A DNA stretch of 64,000 nucleotides from Hypericum androsaemum (GCA_963995505.1 OZ023180.1:12228689-12292688), one strand, 5' to 3'. Shown: positions 34,809 to 45,528, numbered from the stretch's first letter. Numbers and translations: made by a program. The notes: generated by a model not told the origin, from the letters alone.

Positions 34809-35324
34809 CTACTTCAGTTTAATATCATTCTCTTCAATTTTGAAAAGGTAAAAAAATCCAGCTTGCTTATAAAATGTATCCATACTGCAGCATCTGCTTG
34901 ACTTTTGGGACCGAACAAACAACTATTCAGTTCCTTCATATAGCTGGGCTTCCCACAAGACCTTTGTTAAGGGTCTATCTGCATAACAACAAGAAAACTA
35001 GTCAACCAAATGGTTTGTTATCATAAAATGTTTGGTCTAGTTGTGGTACAATAGTTTGTTAAGAAATGAACCTCATTACGCATGCAGTGTACAAGGAAAC
35101 TGTAGAACCAAAATAATGCTAAATAATACTGAAATCCCTAAAATAATAAGAAAACATCGACAAATCAAAAATCAAAAACCCTAAATAACACTAAAATCTC
35201 TATAAAAAAAAGAAACCTTGACAAAATTGAAAACAAAAAACCCTAAATAACACAAAAAATCACTATCAAACCCTAAACACCGTGGACGAAATATGGACGA
35301 AGAGGAGCAAAATGAGAAAAATAT

Positions 35325-35475
35325 GACCTCGCTGTCGGTTGTCCACCTCGTCAGCTCGCGACCTCACTGTCAGTTGTCCACCTTGTATGCTCGCAACCTC
35401 CCAGTCGGTTGTTCACCTCGTTCGCTCACGATCTCGTCGTCGGTTGTCCACCTTGTTCGCTCGTGAACTCGCCGA
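35325..35475. repeat. Minisatellite of about 35 bp, cggttgtccacctcgt
   Basis: About four units of the form gacctcgctgtcggttgtcc-acctcgt-gctcgc, at roughly 35,328, 35,362, 35,397 and 35,430. ORFs across it on both strands are repeat artefacts. Confidence 0.7.
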
Positions 35476-35492
35476 CCAGAGAGAGGGGGAAT

Positions 35493-35523
<31 letters not shown>

Positions 35524-35526
35524 GAG
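35493..35526. repeat. (GA)n microsatellite
   Basis: Interrupted GA alternation of about 34 bp. Confidence 0.9.
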
Positions 35527-35831
35527 GCGGAGACAGAGTACAGTTGGAGAGGCATAGGAGAGAGAGAATTGATTTTGAAAAAAGAGAGAGAGGGCAATTT
35601 CGGGGGTGTTTTCACGCGCCAAAAAAAAAGGTGACAAAATGACTAAAATAACCCCGACCATTATAGACTGTCAGATCAGCGTACAATTTTCTTGGATTGA
35701 TCCAACGGCCCAAAAGCTCTCCAGAACGGGCCTAGACATAAATCGAAGCCCAGGACCGAATTCGGCCGCCTATAAGGATGGCTAAAAAGTAAGTTTATAA
35801 TCGATGCACGTTTTGGTGACCAAAAAATCAA

Positions 35832-36039
35832 GAGATAATTACTCTCAGGACCCCAGGGTATAGTCAAATAGACTCTGAGGACCCTGTAATTTTCCTACTA
35901 ATTGCTGAGCCCCTGTGGTTTGGTTATTATTATACTTTCGGGTCCCTGGCTGATGTCAGCAGTTCTTGTTGCCCTTTTTTGTCATGGAAATAACATTTAT
36001 GTCCTTACACAAAAAACAAAAAAAAGCAATAAACCCATC
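35832..36039 (+). repeat. Pack-MULE left TIR
   Basis: About 208 bp, inverted match to 36,651-36,866, ending at aataaacccatcc. It contains the motif gtccctggctgatgtcagca, echoed in the other Mutator-like TIRs of this window. Confidence 0.92.
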
Positions 36040-36059
36040 CACAATTAATTGCCTACAAT

Positions 36060-36608
36060 ATGGCGGCTGATGATCACGAGGAACAATCCAGCTCCAACTC
36101 CTCCACGTCATCACCGCCGCCCCCAAGCGCATTCGGGACGACGCCGTCCTGAAAGACAAAGATGACACCCCGAAGAAAAATGACGACAAGCACGCGGTGT
36201 ACCGGGGGGTGAGGATGAAGAGCTGTGGGAAGTGGGTGTCAGAGATAAGGGAGCCGAGGAAGAAGTCCTGCATTTGGCTAGGGACCTTCCCAACGCCGGA
36301 GATGGCCGCCCGGGCCTACGACGTCGCCGCCATCACCATCAAGGGCACCTCCGCCATCCTCAACTTCCCCAACCTCGCCCCTCCTTCCCCCACCCTGCCT
36401 CCTCCTCCCCCCGCGAAGTCCAGGCCGCCGCCACCCGCGCCCCCACATGGACCCCACCTTGGAGCTCTCCTCCACGTCATCCTTCTCCTCCGAGGAAGAG
36501 GAGGAGCTCGGGGAGATCGTGGAGCTTCCGAGCCTGAGATCCACTTGCTACGACGCCCCCAAGCCCATCGTCCTCGCAGAAGACGACACGTGGCCCTGTT
36601 GGTCCTGA
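36060..36608 (+). pseudogene. AP2/ERF transcription factor, DREB type, captured and frameshifted
   Basis: The ATG at 36,060 opens [18 protein letters not shown], a serine-rich start typical of DREB/TINY-like (A-4) proteins; that frame stops near 36,150. A second frame continues [12 protein letters not shown]...KHAV into the AP2 domain (36,197-36,370): [49 protein letters not shown] third frame carries the acidic C-terminus ([15 protein letters not shown], ending PCWS at 36,606-36,608). Two single-base-type frame changes therefore separate three otherwise coherent parts, and no ATG precedes the AP2 frame. The usual RSWGKW tryptophan of the DNA-binding sheet is cysteine. Such factors bind DRE/GCC-like promoter elements in the nucleus; this copy probably cannot. 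It has no introns, as usual for the family. Confidence 0.88.
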
Positions 36609-36650
36609 CAAGCACGTGGGTCGGGGTCCGATTGGACCGGCGAGGAAGAC

Positions 36651-36866
36651 GATGGGTTTATTGCTTTTTTTATTTTTTTATTTTTTTGTGTAAGGGCAAA
36701 AAGGTCATTTCTATGACAAAAAAGGCAAAAATAACTGCTGACATCAGCCAGGGACCCGAGAGTATAATAATAACCAAACTACAAGGGGCTCAGTAATTAG
36801 TAGAAAAATTACAGAGTCCTCAGAGTCTATTTGACTATACCCTGAGGTCCTGAGAGTAATTATCTC
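36651..36866 (-). repeat. Pack-MULE right TIR
   Basis: Inverted counterpart of 35,832-36,039, slightly longer because of an A-rich expansion near 36,665-36,690. It ends gagagtaattatctc next to the target duplication. Confidence 0.92.
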
Positions 36867-36875
36867 AAAAATCAA

Positions 36876-37534
36876 TATAACCTGAAAAGGATTTGGAAAC
36901 TAACCTGAAAAAAAAATTAAAAATAATAGTTAAAATTTTGAAAAATCATTAATAAGTTCCGACACTAGTTGGAGATAGGCCAGTTGGGATGTTCACCCTA
37001 TGTTTATCAAAATGCCCCAAAAACATTATAATGTACTTGCTAGGAATTATCTCAAAATTTTTATTGAATTAGAGCTGTATTTTCCAAAATATTTCATGTT
37101 CGGCTTGTCTCCAGATAAGTTTGGGGTTCTTTGGACTTTGGCTTACTTGTATCTCTGCACATTATAGCACATTATAGCAATCTCGTCGTGGTGCCATAAA
37201 CATATGTTTCTCGATCGAATGTCATCTATTTCTTATCTCTCCTAACAAGCACACATTCGTGGGATATGAATTGAATTCCAGGACAAAGTGGCCGGAGAAG
37301 TTATTGATCAAGCTACAATCCACAACGTAAGTGTCCCACCCACTAGAAATTGGGCCTGCTAAATTACAAGTAGCCTTCAAATATAAACTTCAGAGGAAAT
37401 TACAAGTTCGTAGGGTTTTGTTTTGTTTTTTTTTAATATTTGCAGTAAAACGTATAGACATCCTCCCGCGGGCTTGTATTTAACATGGGCATTACTTTAA
37501 TGGCGTTCCCGATCACTGGAATCCAGTGCCGCAT
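36876..37534. other. Intergenic, no gene seen
   Basis: AT-rich DNA to the right of the Pack-MULE. No domain or repeat structure could be supported. Confidence 0.5.
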
Positions 37535-39440
37535 GTAGGAATGATCAAAATATCCATTATCTGTTCTCCGAAACGAATTCCGAATTTTTTTTCCATATTC
37601 AAATTCGGATAATTTGGTATTCGGACTCGGATTCGGATTAAATTTTGGATTCGAAATCGAATTCGGATAGTCAAGTGTCAAATTCAGATAATCCAAAATA
37701 TCCAAATTTTTATTGTAAACATACTAATTCTCTTACTCAGTCCATGGGTTTGGGCCGTGGCAACCATTTCTATCAACAATGGCTCTGTTTGGCGAAACAT
37801 ATTAAGAGCAGATAGTAAAAAGCAGAAAGCAGATAGCACATTGGGAGCAGATAGCAGATTGAAGAATGTGTTTGGTAAAATCAAATAGCAGATAGCAGAT
37901 TCAATTAATAGATTATATATATTTTGTTAAATTAATTATATATTTATAAATTAATCATAAATAAAATAATATAAATTATGTATATAAATTAAAATGGTAA
38001 TAATTTACTATATTGCTTATTTTATTTCTAAATAAATATTTTGATAAAAGACAAATGTTGAACTTACTGAATATATTAATTTCTTACATTTGGTAGGAGA
38101 TAGGAATAATAACAAGAATAACAAGACCATGTCATTTATTGTAGTAGATAAATCAATATTTATTACAACATCTAAAAAATAAATTGTAATATCATTTATT
38201 CTAATTCTTATAATTATATCAAAATAAAAGTGATTTGATCTCTTAATGCATGTATCTATTAATGACATAAAAAGTAGCACAAAATATTGAAATTCAATAA
38301 CCACAAAATTAATCAAAAAATATAAAAATTACAAAACTAAAGAAAGTATATTTAATGACATAAAAAATCAAATTAATTACATAAAACTCTCACAAAATAT
38401 TAAAATTTGATAACAAAATATTCCAAAAAATATAAAAATAGAAATAACATATAAATAATATATTTAAAATTAAATAACAAAAATAGTGCCACGAAGGTGG
38501 AGAGTAGGCGAGATTTTTTCTTATTTTTTATAATTTTTTATTTCAAATTCAATATTTTTATTAATTTTGTCATTATTTTTAATTTATAGTTTTTGATTTT
38601 TTGATTTTAAATTTTGTTCAATTTTTAGAATTTCTGGGTTTTGATTTTTATTTTAAAATATTGTTTATAGACGTTCTGTAAAAATATAATTAATTCTTAA
38701 ATAGAATCTATATTAGTTAAAAAATTAATTAACTTTTAAAAAAAACTAACCAAAACTACTCCTAATCTACTAGTAAATTGTAATCTACTCATTTTACCAA
38801 ACAAGTAGATTGCTAATTTACTCATAATCTACTCCTAATCTTCCTTCTACTACTCATAATTGCTAACTCACTAGAGCCCATATGACAACATTCTTAATCC
38901 ACACCCAAACAAAAAAAAATCCCTAATCCCTTCAAACCCTAAATATTCCATAGACGAGAACATTCCTAGCTCTTGGGGATCCAATCTTTTTTTTCAACTA
39001 GTTCGACCTAATTGATAGTGAATTTCCATTTTGAGGTAAGGCAATCCCCGAGAAATACGACTTGGGTCTAGTTTTGCTCGAAAGAACAATCAAACAAAAC
39101 TAGATTGGTATGGTTTTGTTGGAGTGTTCATTTTTTGGTCAACTTGGTTGAGTGTTACTTTTGCATAAGATGCATGTGTACTCGTTTTGGTTTTTTTATT
39201 GAAAATTTGTCGAAGGCTATATGGAAAGAAGGGAGACTAAGGTCACTAGAATTTCTTAAAAAATTGTGGTTTTGTTGGAAATCGATAATTTTGATTATCC
39301 GTATCCGTATCTGAAAAAAATTTAGATATTAGATAGTTCATAGTTCGGATTTGGATAATAAAAAAGGTAAGTTGGATAGTGAGAAATTTTAGATAATTAC
39401 GATTCAGATTATCCGAATGCTCACCTCTCTAGTCACACGT
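37535..39440. mobile_element. Possible TIR element hosting a nested insertion
   Basis: Left sequence (gaatgatcaaaatatccatt, then repeated attcggat motifs to 37,680) faces inverted right sequence (ggatttggataat...cagattatccgaatgctcacc, 39,340-39,430). A similar end is at 11,815-11,950. The 1.1-kb GGCTCTGTTTGG element lies inside. Ends are diverged and no target duplication was found, so the boundaries are approximate. Confidence 0.35.
37781..38879. mobile_element. TIR element with GGCTCTGTTTGG ends (second copy)
   Basis: Begins ggctctgtttggcgaaaca and ends ctagagccc. Subterminal repeats (agcagatagcagat on the left; agattgtaatctac-type words on the right) are those of 7,896-9,039, but in reverse order, so this copy lies in the opposite orientation. 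Very AT-rich centre, no transposase. Target duplication not resolved. Confidence 0.65.
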
Positions 39441-39611
39441 GTTTTGATTTCATATCCTACGATGGATTTGTTATTGTGTAAACTCTATTTTAGACTCGAG
39501 CACTGGTGGACTTTATTTTAAGATGGTACTCTCGATATTATTTTTTATATCTATGAATATTTAACTTAAAAATTTTAAGTAAATTTAAGTATCTTATTAG
39601 ACCAGATTATA

Positions 39612-40936
39612 TTGATTCCTACCGTGAATCTTACTATCAATATACATATATACATGTATACATATATATATACACTACTATGGATGAATGGTAATGGAGT
39701 TAGTGTCGTGGAGGTGGTACGTATAGGAAATGAGCTGTTGAAGGACAATGCGTTAATAAAATTCGAAGTTGTTGGTGAAGATGCTGAAGTTAAGGAGCAT
39801 ATAGGAGGCCAACAAGATGATTTCAATATTTATCTTGACCTGGTTGGAACTCTGGCTCACTCTAGAGATATTATGGTTAAGAAATATATCAGGAAGTTTG
39901 AGAAAATAAAATCCATTGTGTTGTTGGGAACTAAATGGCAGGGGTTATACGCAAGTAGTGACAAGTGTTCTAGGTTTTATTTAGATTTTATGGAACAAAG
40001 GGTAAGTGTAGTTACAGGTTTGTATTTGGTTGTAGGTCTGCAATCTCTTGCAGATATACCAACTGTTGTTTTTAAAGCTGCTATCATGAATTTGCTAGTT
40101 CAAGTTGTGTTAGAAATTCTTCCACCTCGTGATCTGTTTGAAATTGCCACTTTCAGCTACAAAAAGGTACTTCATGGTGTATTTGATGTTGTTCTCTGGT
40201 ATGGTGTACAAGGCCATCTACGTGAGTTTTGCAGCAAAGGAAGAGGCTGCAGATATGTGTTCATCAATTTAGTGAAAATGGTGAAGTCATCGCCTTGTTA
40301 GATATTTCCAAGTGCTTATATGACACCATTTCTAGAATGGAAAAAGCTGCTAAGTTTGGAGGTGTTGTTGATGCCAGTGTTGAAAGAGTGGAAAGCCAAT
40401 GGAGAATTCATGCTGCAATTTTATTTGTTGGAAGTAGTTCAGAAGTTGATTTTTATTTGGATTGTTGGACTCTAATGACACTAGCCATTCAAGTGATTTT
40501 AGTTGACTGTGAGAGTCATGTTGTCGCACAAGTCAAGGGAATAATGGGCTACATGGATTGTAATGTTGAAAATAATTTTGGGGTAGTACTGTTTGAACTG
40601 ATAACTGGAAGCAGTGCAAGGGAACGCGGGAAGCACATGCTTGGATCAGAGGAGATTAACATTCTATCTAATGAAGAGGATTCATACTTCTTCTGCATTG
40701 AAGAAAGCGGTAGTGTTCAGGTTGGTCTCAGTTTGGCGAGTTGGGATTTTGCTGCGAAGCTCATCTTTGTTATAGCAAAGTTATTTCCTGGACATTCTCT
40801 TGGCAGGAATAATAAGAAGTGTATACCGTACAACAATGGGTACGATGCTCGCCATCGTGTTGGCCTGAGACTGCTGGCAACTTATCGAGATGTCAGATCA
40901 TTTACAGCTCTCTCCAGTTCAAAAGCACCTCTGTAA
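39612..40936 (+). pseudogene. Chimeric pseudogene with CBS-PB1 and receptor-kinase pieces
   Basis: Two overlapping frames (39,612-40,301; 40,229-40,936). In the second, SENGEVIALLDISKCLYDTI and SRMEKAA...SVERVESQW (about 40,270-40,400) correspond to the segment after the second CBS domain of plant CBSCBSPB-type proteins. About 45 codons further, QVKGIMGYMD is followed almost directly by FGVVLFELITGSSARE (about 40,530-40,625), which resembles the activation-segment end and subdomain IX of receptor-like kinases with the intervening 15-20 residues deleted. The first frame is not recognised. Normal genes do not join these families, so this looks like gene fragments assembled by a mobile element. 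It ends close to an LTR (41,364). Confidence 0.45.
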
Positions 40937-40939
40937 CTT

Positions 40940-41363
40940 TTTACAGCAGCAGCCCTGCAACTTTATATAGCAGTAACGCTGCAATTGGGTTCTGTTCATG
41001 CTTGTTTTATGCAGCTCTTTGATAGTTTTTTTGTCAGTGAAGCCAAGAAGAATACCAACATGAGAAAAATTCTCATGCTACAGAAATTAATGGAAAAGGA
41101 CAATTTTCTGAGACAACAGGAGATTGGAAATGACATCTATATGGCACACGAGATGAAGAGTCCTGCATTTTATCCAAGTGTTGCATAACTGTTCTGGCAG
41201 TGGCAACTTTAACTATGTGCTCTTAAGAAACCAGAGTACACACAAGATGGAACTTTGTTGCAACCTGCAAAAACTCGACATAGTGTGATCAAAAGACAAG
41301 CTCGATGTTCTAATTTTGATATCCCTTGAACCTTGAGGACGAGGTTCTTCTGAAGGAAAGAGT
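40940..41363 (+). other. Probable 3' internal end of an LTR element
   Basis: Around 41,325-41,345 the text aaccttgaggacgaggttc resembles the NLEDEV-type end of plant LTR-retrotransposon polyproteins and is followed by a purine tract (gaaggaaagag, 41,352-41,362) directly before the LTR. The short ORF at 40,985-41,188 is unassigned. Confidence 0.4.
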
Positions 41364-41601
41364 TGTAAAACACGTAGTACTAGAATATAATAGGTGAGGA
41401 GTTAGAGTGATCATGTTGTAATTGATCAAGGTATAAATAGTAATTAGGAGAAATAATTAGAACTATTCTGATATTTTGACATAATTGATTCTCAAGGAAA
41501 CATCGTTTCCCTTCTACCATTTCTCTGTATCTTCTTCTTTCTCTTCTTTTCCCCCTTTTTTTATTGGGATTCTTAATCCCTTCCTAATCAAGAACATTAC
41601 A
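41364..41601 (+). repeat. 238-bp LTR, single copy
   Basis: Starts tgtaaaacacg after a purine tract and ends gaacattaca, giving TG...CA ends. A TATA box (gtataaatag) is at 41,431-41,440 and a pyrimidine-rich 3' part follows. No matching 5' LTR was found in the window. A LINE begins at its last base. Confidence 0.55.
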
Positions 41602-41602
41602 A

Positions 41603-43813
41603 TTTCACATGAGCATTATTGGAATTAATAAGAGTTGGTCCACGTATACGAAACTTAATGAGATTATTGGAATTGTTGGAATTAACCGAGATAGTATTGA
41701 TGGCTAAAGAGATTATTGGATTCTTGAAATCCAATGGGATGAAGACTGCCTTGTTTAAATCAGATTTTAAAAAGGCTTTTGATTCGCTTGATTGGAATTA
41801 TCTTGATGAGCTTATGCAGGCAATGGGTTTCGGCTCTAAATGGAGGAGCTGGATCATGTCATGTGTTTCTAGTGCGTCTTCTTCAATGCTTGTGAATGGA
41901 TCCCCATCTAATTTATTTAAGCTTCACCGGGGGTTAAGGCAGGGAGACCCGTTGTCTCCATTCTTATTCAACATTGCTGCTGAAAGTATGCGTGTTCTTA
42001 TTAACAAAGCGGCTGACCTGAATCTTATCAAGGGAATTGAAATTCCTGGAATGCAACAGATGGTCAATTTACTTCAATTTACGGACGACACACTGCTCTT
42101 CTCTATGATGGATAATGAGAGCTTGGAGAATCTAAGATCTTTGACCATAATCTTTAGTATGTCCTCTGATTTGTGTATCAATCCCACTAAAATGTCTTTG
42201 ATTGGTGTAAATGTTCCAGCTGCAGACCTGGATGTTGCTGCTGTGAAATGGGGGTGTATGAGAGTTGATCTTCCCATACACTATCTGGGGCTGCCTTTCG
42301 GAGATAACATGAAGAGGTTGGAAGCCTGTTTTAAATTCGATTGATCAACTGCTCGCTTTGTGGAAAGGAAGTATGTTGTCTTTAGGAGGGAGATTAGTCC
42401 TGGTAAAGGCTGTTCTGTCTTCGCTGCCATCCTACTATATGTCTATCTTCAAGATTGCTAAAGGCATATGCAAGGAGCTAGATCATAAAATGCGAAACTT
42501 CCTTTGGTCTGGTAATTTGGATAAGAACGGAGGAGCCCTGGTTGGCTCGGAACTTGTCATAAAGCCAAAGTCTCTGGGAGGACTTGGCCTGGAAGACCTG
42601 CAGATTAGAAATAAAGCGATGTTGATTAAATGGTGCTAGAATTTTCTCTCACATAGACTCTTTTTGGGATTCTATCATCGCTGGCATTCATGCCACTCAT
42701 TGCTCCTCTAACTTTGACATTCCTGTCACTCGTAATAATAATGGGATTTGGGCTGGTATTGTGGCTAATATAGCTGAGGTTTCCTCTCCTAATGACTCTT
42801 TTCTTTCTAGAATTAAGGCGGTGGTGGGTGATGGTCATTTTCTATTCTTTTGGACTGATCCGTGGATGGGTGCTCTGCTGCAAATTCAATTTGATAGGCT
42901 CTTCTCTATTGCATTGAATCAGGATGCTAAGATATTAGATTGTGGAAGCTGGGAGGGTGATGTTTGGAGTTGGCAACTACATTGGAGAAGGGACTTATTC
43001 ACCTGGGAAGAAGAGCAGGTCAGTATGCTACTGAATTTGCTTGACGCAATTCAGTTACATGCGAGTAGACACGATGGTATCATTTGGCACTAGGCTTCCG
43101 CTTCTAATTTTTCGATCAGAGAGCTTCGCAAGTCCTCTATGAAAGGACAATTCCTATCACTCCCATCATCCGTGAGTTGAGGTTCGCTATGGTCGGGAGG
43201 GATACCTTCTGAAGTTGAGTGTTTCACTTGGGTGACAATGCAAGGCAGAATCAAGACCAGGGACGTGTTAATCAGGTCTTGTAGTCTTAATCCATGGGAT
43301 TCTTTATGCCCTTTATATTGGAGAAGAAACGAATATTGCATTCACCTCTTGTTACACTGTAAGTTCTCATCTCAAATCTGGAATTTTTTTCGTAAGAATA
43401 ATTGGTAAGAAAATAGATTTGGAAACGATAATGTCTTCTTCGAATGGGCTGGTTGGAAATCGACTGATAAAGAAGGTATGGCGAGTCTTTGTCGGTGCAA
43501 TTTTGTGGGGAATCTGGATTTATAGAAACATGGTTGTCTTTGATAGAAAGGAGGCTAATAGAGAAGAGATGATAAATTCGATTATTTACTATGAACAAGA
43601 GTAGTTGACTTGGGCTAATTACTTGAGTGGAACTGTCAATCAACCCTTAATTTTGTTTCTCGAGTCATTGGTTGTAATTTAAAGTTGGTTTGAACACTTG
43701 TGAGATTTTGTTTGCAATTGCCTTTGGTATTTGCAACTAAAGTGTCCGCGAGTGTTTGTAATAGGTGGCAGTTTATCCCGTTTTATATATACGTATCAAT
43801 TTACCCCAAAAAA
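41603..43813 (+). mobile_element. L1-type LINE, 5'-truncated (LINE-1)
   Basis: Contains RT, post-RT and zinc-knuckle regions, then a short 3' part and an A-run at 43,808-43,814. The 7-mer attacaa occurs at 41,596-41,602 and 43,814-43,820 as a candidate target duplication; if right, the insertion hit the last bases of the preceding LTR. Confidence 0.75.
41691..43093 (+). pseudogene. LINE-1 reverse transcriptase pseudogene
   Basis: RT motifs in order: FKSDFKKAFDSLDW, RGLRQGDPLSPFLFN, FTDDTLLF (normally FADD) and HYLGLPFG. The frame shifts near 42,316 (one extra base), continues LWKGSMLSLGGRLVLVKAV (42,358-42,639), shifts again, and resumes with WTDPWMG (42,761-43,093). Zinc-binding C-terminal sequence (HLLLHCKFSSQIWN) can be read near 43,340-43,400 in yet another frame. 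No endonuclease or ORF1 is present. Confidence 0.85.
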
Positions 43814-44158
43814 ATTACAAAAAGAATTTTTTAGTTCAAACTTTACTAATATAAAAAATATTATTTGGATTACCTCCCTTAAATAAAGACTCAACTCTAC
43901 ATAAAGAGAACTCACTAAAAAAATGGCATCCCCGATCGGGGCAAACTCGAATGGGAAAAGAAAGGCAATAAGAGATGGAAAACGACTGGACAATAATAAT
44001 GGAAAATAAATATATATATCATTGGGTCATTAGCTGGAGGCTGCATCTAAACATGGACTTTACGTTAACACCAAACATTTAAGCATTACTTAATCACCAC
44101 GGTGCCCGTGTATATATATATATATAATCCATCTATTAGAGGCTTAGGGCAAATACAC

Positions 44159-45528
44159 ATGGAATCAACAGACCAGAAATCAGAAACAGAGGGTAACGCT
44201 AGGAGGCCAAGAAGCAAATCTGGCAACTCATGTCTGGGTTCATAGATTCCATGGCAATGAAGTGCGCTGTGGTGCTTGGAATGGCAGACATAATAAAATC
44301 TCATGACGTTCCTATTACAATTGCTCAAATTGCTGCAGGTCTTTACCATCTTCTCCTCCTTTAGTAATCGTTATTTTGTCCATCTATGTATAGCGACTTC
44401 CATTAATTCGATAAGTTTTACCACTTTCAGCTTTGGTAAATTTCAGGCATGAACTCACCAAGCCCTAACAAGGCCTATCTCTCCAGGATCATTCGATACC
44501 TGTCCCGGAAACACATCTTCACCGTCCACAACCCACCAAACGGGGAGGGGGAAGCTCTCTACGGGCTAAACCACAACTCACAGTGGCTGATAGTCGACTC
44601 GGAGCAGAGCCTTAAAGACATGGTGAAAATGATGCACAATCCTTTTCTACAAGCCCCATCGCATTACCTCGGCCAATGCATCGAGGAAGGCGGAACACCT
44701 TTCAAGAAGGCTCACGGGTTAAAAGTGTCCGACTTTGCCTCCGCAAACATGGAGTTCAATAGGCTCTTCAACGATGGGATGGCCTGCACCGCCAAGATCG
44801 TCACAAGGGCCTTCTTTGAAGGGTATAAAGGTGGCTTCGGCAATGTTGGATCCGTGGTCGATGTTGGTGGTGGCACCGGAAGCCTCTTGGCAGAGTTTGT
44901 GAAGGCCCATCCATGGGCTAGGTGGCCACCGCACCCGCCCATGGAAGAGTATAAAGGTGGTACTCACATCAAAGGGATCAACTTTGATCTGCCTCATGTG
45001 GTGGCCACCGCACCCACTTATGACAGAGTGTCCCATGTCGGAGGAAATATGTTCGAGGCTATACCTGAAGCTGCTGTAGTTTTTATGAAGGTACACGCTA
45101 AATGTTGCAATTAACTAGCTGGTTATTTTCAAGTATATGTTGTCATAATATTGCCTCTTTTTTTCATATTTATTTCTAGTGGATACTGCACGACTTGGAA
45201 GACGAAGATTGTATCAAAATATTGCAAAATTGTCGAAAAGCAATAGGAGATGAGAGAAACGGGAAACTGGTGCTGGTGGAAACTGTCCTGCTACCACATG
45301 AAACCAACAAATTTGCAGACATGGGATTTATCTCAGATTTTGGTAATGTTTGCACTCTCAACGGGAGGGAGAGAGATGACTGAGCTCGAATGGAAGAGCC
45401 TTTTACATGCCGGAGGCTTCTTTCATTACAATATTATTAATATCGCTGCTTATCCTTCCATTATTGAGGCCTTCCCCGAATTACAATACCCTACTTGGGC
45501 TGCCTTTCGACTTCATACTTCCAAATAA
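44159..45528 (+). pseudogene. Plant O-methyltransferase (COMT/flavonoid type), three exons, two frameshifts
   Basis: Exon 1 runs from ATG 44,159 (MESTDQKSETEG) to 44,338 (MAMKCAVVLGMADII, AQIAA; donor gtcttt). Exon 2 is 44,447-45,090, from GMNSPSPNKAYLSRI through the SAM-binding VVDVGGGTGSL and INFDLPHVVATAP to EAAVVFMK. Exon 3 is 45,180-45,528, WILHDLEDEDCIKIL to the end. The catalytic-base histidine (WILHD) is present. A one-base loss near 44,200 separates the start from EAKKQIWQLMSGFIDSM, and an extra G near 45,341 shifts the frame before MFALSTGGREMTE. Exon 2 also has a 17-codon insertion between AHP and HIKG. Family members transfer methyl groups from SAM to phenolic hydroxyls in the cytosol. 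Probably a recent pseudogene; sequencing error would be the alternative for the single-base changes. Confidence 0.88.

Larger units (their letters stand above)
35832..36866. mobile_element. Pack-MULE carrying an AP2/ERF gene
   Basis: A 1,035-bp element with long terminal inverted repeats (left 35,832-36,039; right 36,651-36,866) beginning gagataattactctcagga, flanked by a perfect 9-bp direct repeat aaaaatcaa at 35,823-35,831 and 36,867-36,875. Long TIRs plus a 9-bp target duplication are the Mutator hallmark. Between the TIRs lie about 610 bp of GC-rich DNA encoding a DREB-type AP2/ERF factor and no transposase, so it is a non-autonomous, gene-carrying MULE. The TIR arms are about 90% alike by eye. 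Confidence 0.93.

Noticed and set aside
35155..35280. Telomere-like aaaccctaa words (also near 38,935)
   Set aside because: Isolated words spaced irregularly in A-rich DNA, not a tandem TTTAGGG array.
35370..35661. Three ORFs of about 80 codons
   Set aside because: They cross a 35-bp minisatellite and a GA microsatellite; their serine-leucine and arginine-glutamate runs come from the dinucleotide repeat.
36278..36615. Minus-strand ORFs opposite the AP2 domain
   Set aside because: GC-rich coding sequence leaves open antisense frames; glycine and arginine runs mirror proline codons on the plus strand.
44712..45096. Minus-strand ORFs of 76 and 125 codons opposite the O-methyltransferase
   Set aside because: They are antisense to a clearly recognised exon.
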